From NCBI GenBank assembly GCA_047517485.1, contig JAKZSU010000239.1, positions 1 to 36,363 on the forward strand: DNA of 36,363 nucleotides, read 5' to 3'. This document shows, piece after piece, positions 35,927-36,363 of this stretch (positions are counted from its first letter, which is position 1; each line of letters opens with the position of its first letter). Origin of the DNA: JAKZSU01 sp047517485 (GTDB lineage Bacteria > Pseudomonadota > Alphaproteobacteria > UBA7887). Below the pieces are notes generated by a model. That model saw only the letters and a list, made by a program, of their open reading frames with translations. It made no database searches and had not been told where the DNA came from. A program made the translations under genes and the position numbers.

Positions 35927-36363
35927 TCAGGCTACTGCGCTTTCAAGACGAACATACTCCAGCTTGTAGGGCACGTCGGCGATCGCGCCGGCGTCGAACT
36001 CGCGGGCGAAGCGGTGGCCTTCGTAAACGGCATGCTGGATCGTCGAGGCGGCCACGCAATCGCCGATCCGTTCGAGCCTCTTGATGCCGGCCTTCTCCAA
36101 TTTCTCCGGCGCCGCCGCGAGCTCCCTATAGAGAGCGTCGTTCGGCAACCGCGAGGTAGCGAGAACGAGAGATTGATAGCTGAGGTGCTGCCGCGTTTCA
36201 TCGTGATAAACATTATAGATCTCGATGCTGTTGTCGCCGATCTGGGCGATATTGTGATCGGTGATCAACTCAATCCCCATGGAGAGGACCTGGCTCATGA
36301 TCTTCTCCAGCTCCAGGGTGTTTTCGGTCCAGCGCGCGAGCTCCCTCAGCGGCGTGACGATGG
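35927..36363 (-). CDS. flavin-dependent dehydrogenase, C-terminal part (runs off right edge)
   Basis: The last 145 or so residues of a gene entering from the right edge. The visible part begins TPLRELARWTENTLELEKIM, continues MGIELITDHNIAQIG, YQSLVLATSRLPNDALYREL and IGDCVAASTIQHAVYEGHRFAREF. The IGDC-x5-I-x2-A-x-EGH/G pattern is the FAD-domain end of the old-yellow-enzyme-type iron-sulphur flavoproteins (trimethylamine/dimethylamine dehydrogenase and 2,4-dienoyl-CoA reductase-like). LVLATSRLPND is the usual 'VLVTSRxPN' strand. The substrate cannot be told from this part. Its stop lies 26 bases from the right end of the IS1182-like element, so the IS sits just past its 3' end and does not interrupt it. 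Confidence 0.7.
   Translation of the reverse strand, partial: IVTPLRELARWTENTLELEKIMSQVLSMGIELITDHNIAQIGDNSIEIYNVYHDETRQHLSYQSLVLATSRLPNDALYRELAAAPEKLEKAGIKRLERIGDCVAASTIQHAVYEGHRFAREFDAGAIADVPYKLEYVRLESAVA

Overview
This 36.4 kb window is high-GC chromosomal DNA from an alphaproteobacterium, probably of the Rhodospirillales or a nearby order. The evidence is the gene order of the division and cell-wall (dcw) cluster, the FtsZ tail ending in the IPAFLRRQ-type peptide, meso-DAP-type MurE, lpxC next to ftsZ, a usg-family gene, and a groESL operon under a CIRCE operator. The genus cannot be named from the sequence alone.

Layout. (1) 1-6.65 kb: a leftward run of sugar-nucleotide and LPS/capsule genes: a GDP-fucose-synthase-like reductase, gmhB, a UDP-glucuronate-epimerase-like gene, a DegT-type aminotransferase, a Nudix hydrolase, an unrecognised 409-residue protein and a gmhA-like isomerase. 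It is followed by a possible tiny membrane peptide and, at the window edge, the end of an IS630-like transposase. (2) 6.7-26.5 kb: a complete leftward dcw cluster: mraZ, rsmH, ftsL, ftsI, murE, murF, mraY, murD, ftsW, murG, murC, murB, ddl, ftsQ, ftsA, ftsZ, then lpxC. Many junctions are 4-base ATGA/GTGA stop-start overlaps, which implies translational coupling. A promoter upstream of mraZ is covered by 10-bp-phased TGGG repeats, the expected MraZ binding pattern. (3) 26.7-31.2 kb: rnpB (RNase P RNA), a Uup-type ABC-F ATPase, and groES-groEL with promoter, CIRCE and intrinsic terminator, all leftward. (4) 31.3-33.5 kb: rightward genes usg, a small MscS-type channel and a metallo-beta-lactamase-fold hydrolase. 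(5) 33.5-36.4 kb: an accessory stretch with an IS110-family remnant, an intact IS1182-like insertion sequence with matching 22-bp inverted ends and flanking CTAG, and the C-terminal part of a flavoprotein dehydrogenase running off the right edge.

How the parts work together. The dcw genes make lipid II precursors (MurB-F, Ddl, MraY, MurG) and the divisome that uses them (FtsZ, FtsA, FtsQ, FtsL, FtsW, FtsI). LpxC commits carbon to lipid A, and the sugar genes supply activated heptose or deoxy sugars for the surface polysaccharide, so envelope functions are contiguous over about 26 kb. Most of the window is conserved core genome. The less ordinary parts are the sugar cluster, its unrecognised 409-residue protein, the MraZ-box array, the small repeats around usg and the IS-rich right end. 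I did not find a clear new defence or mobile system.
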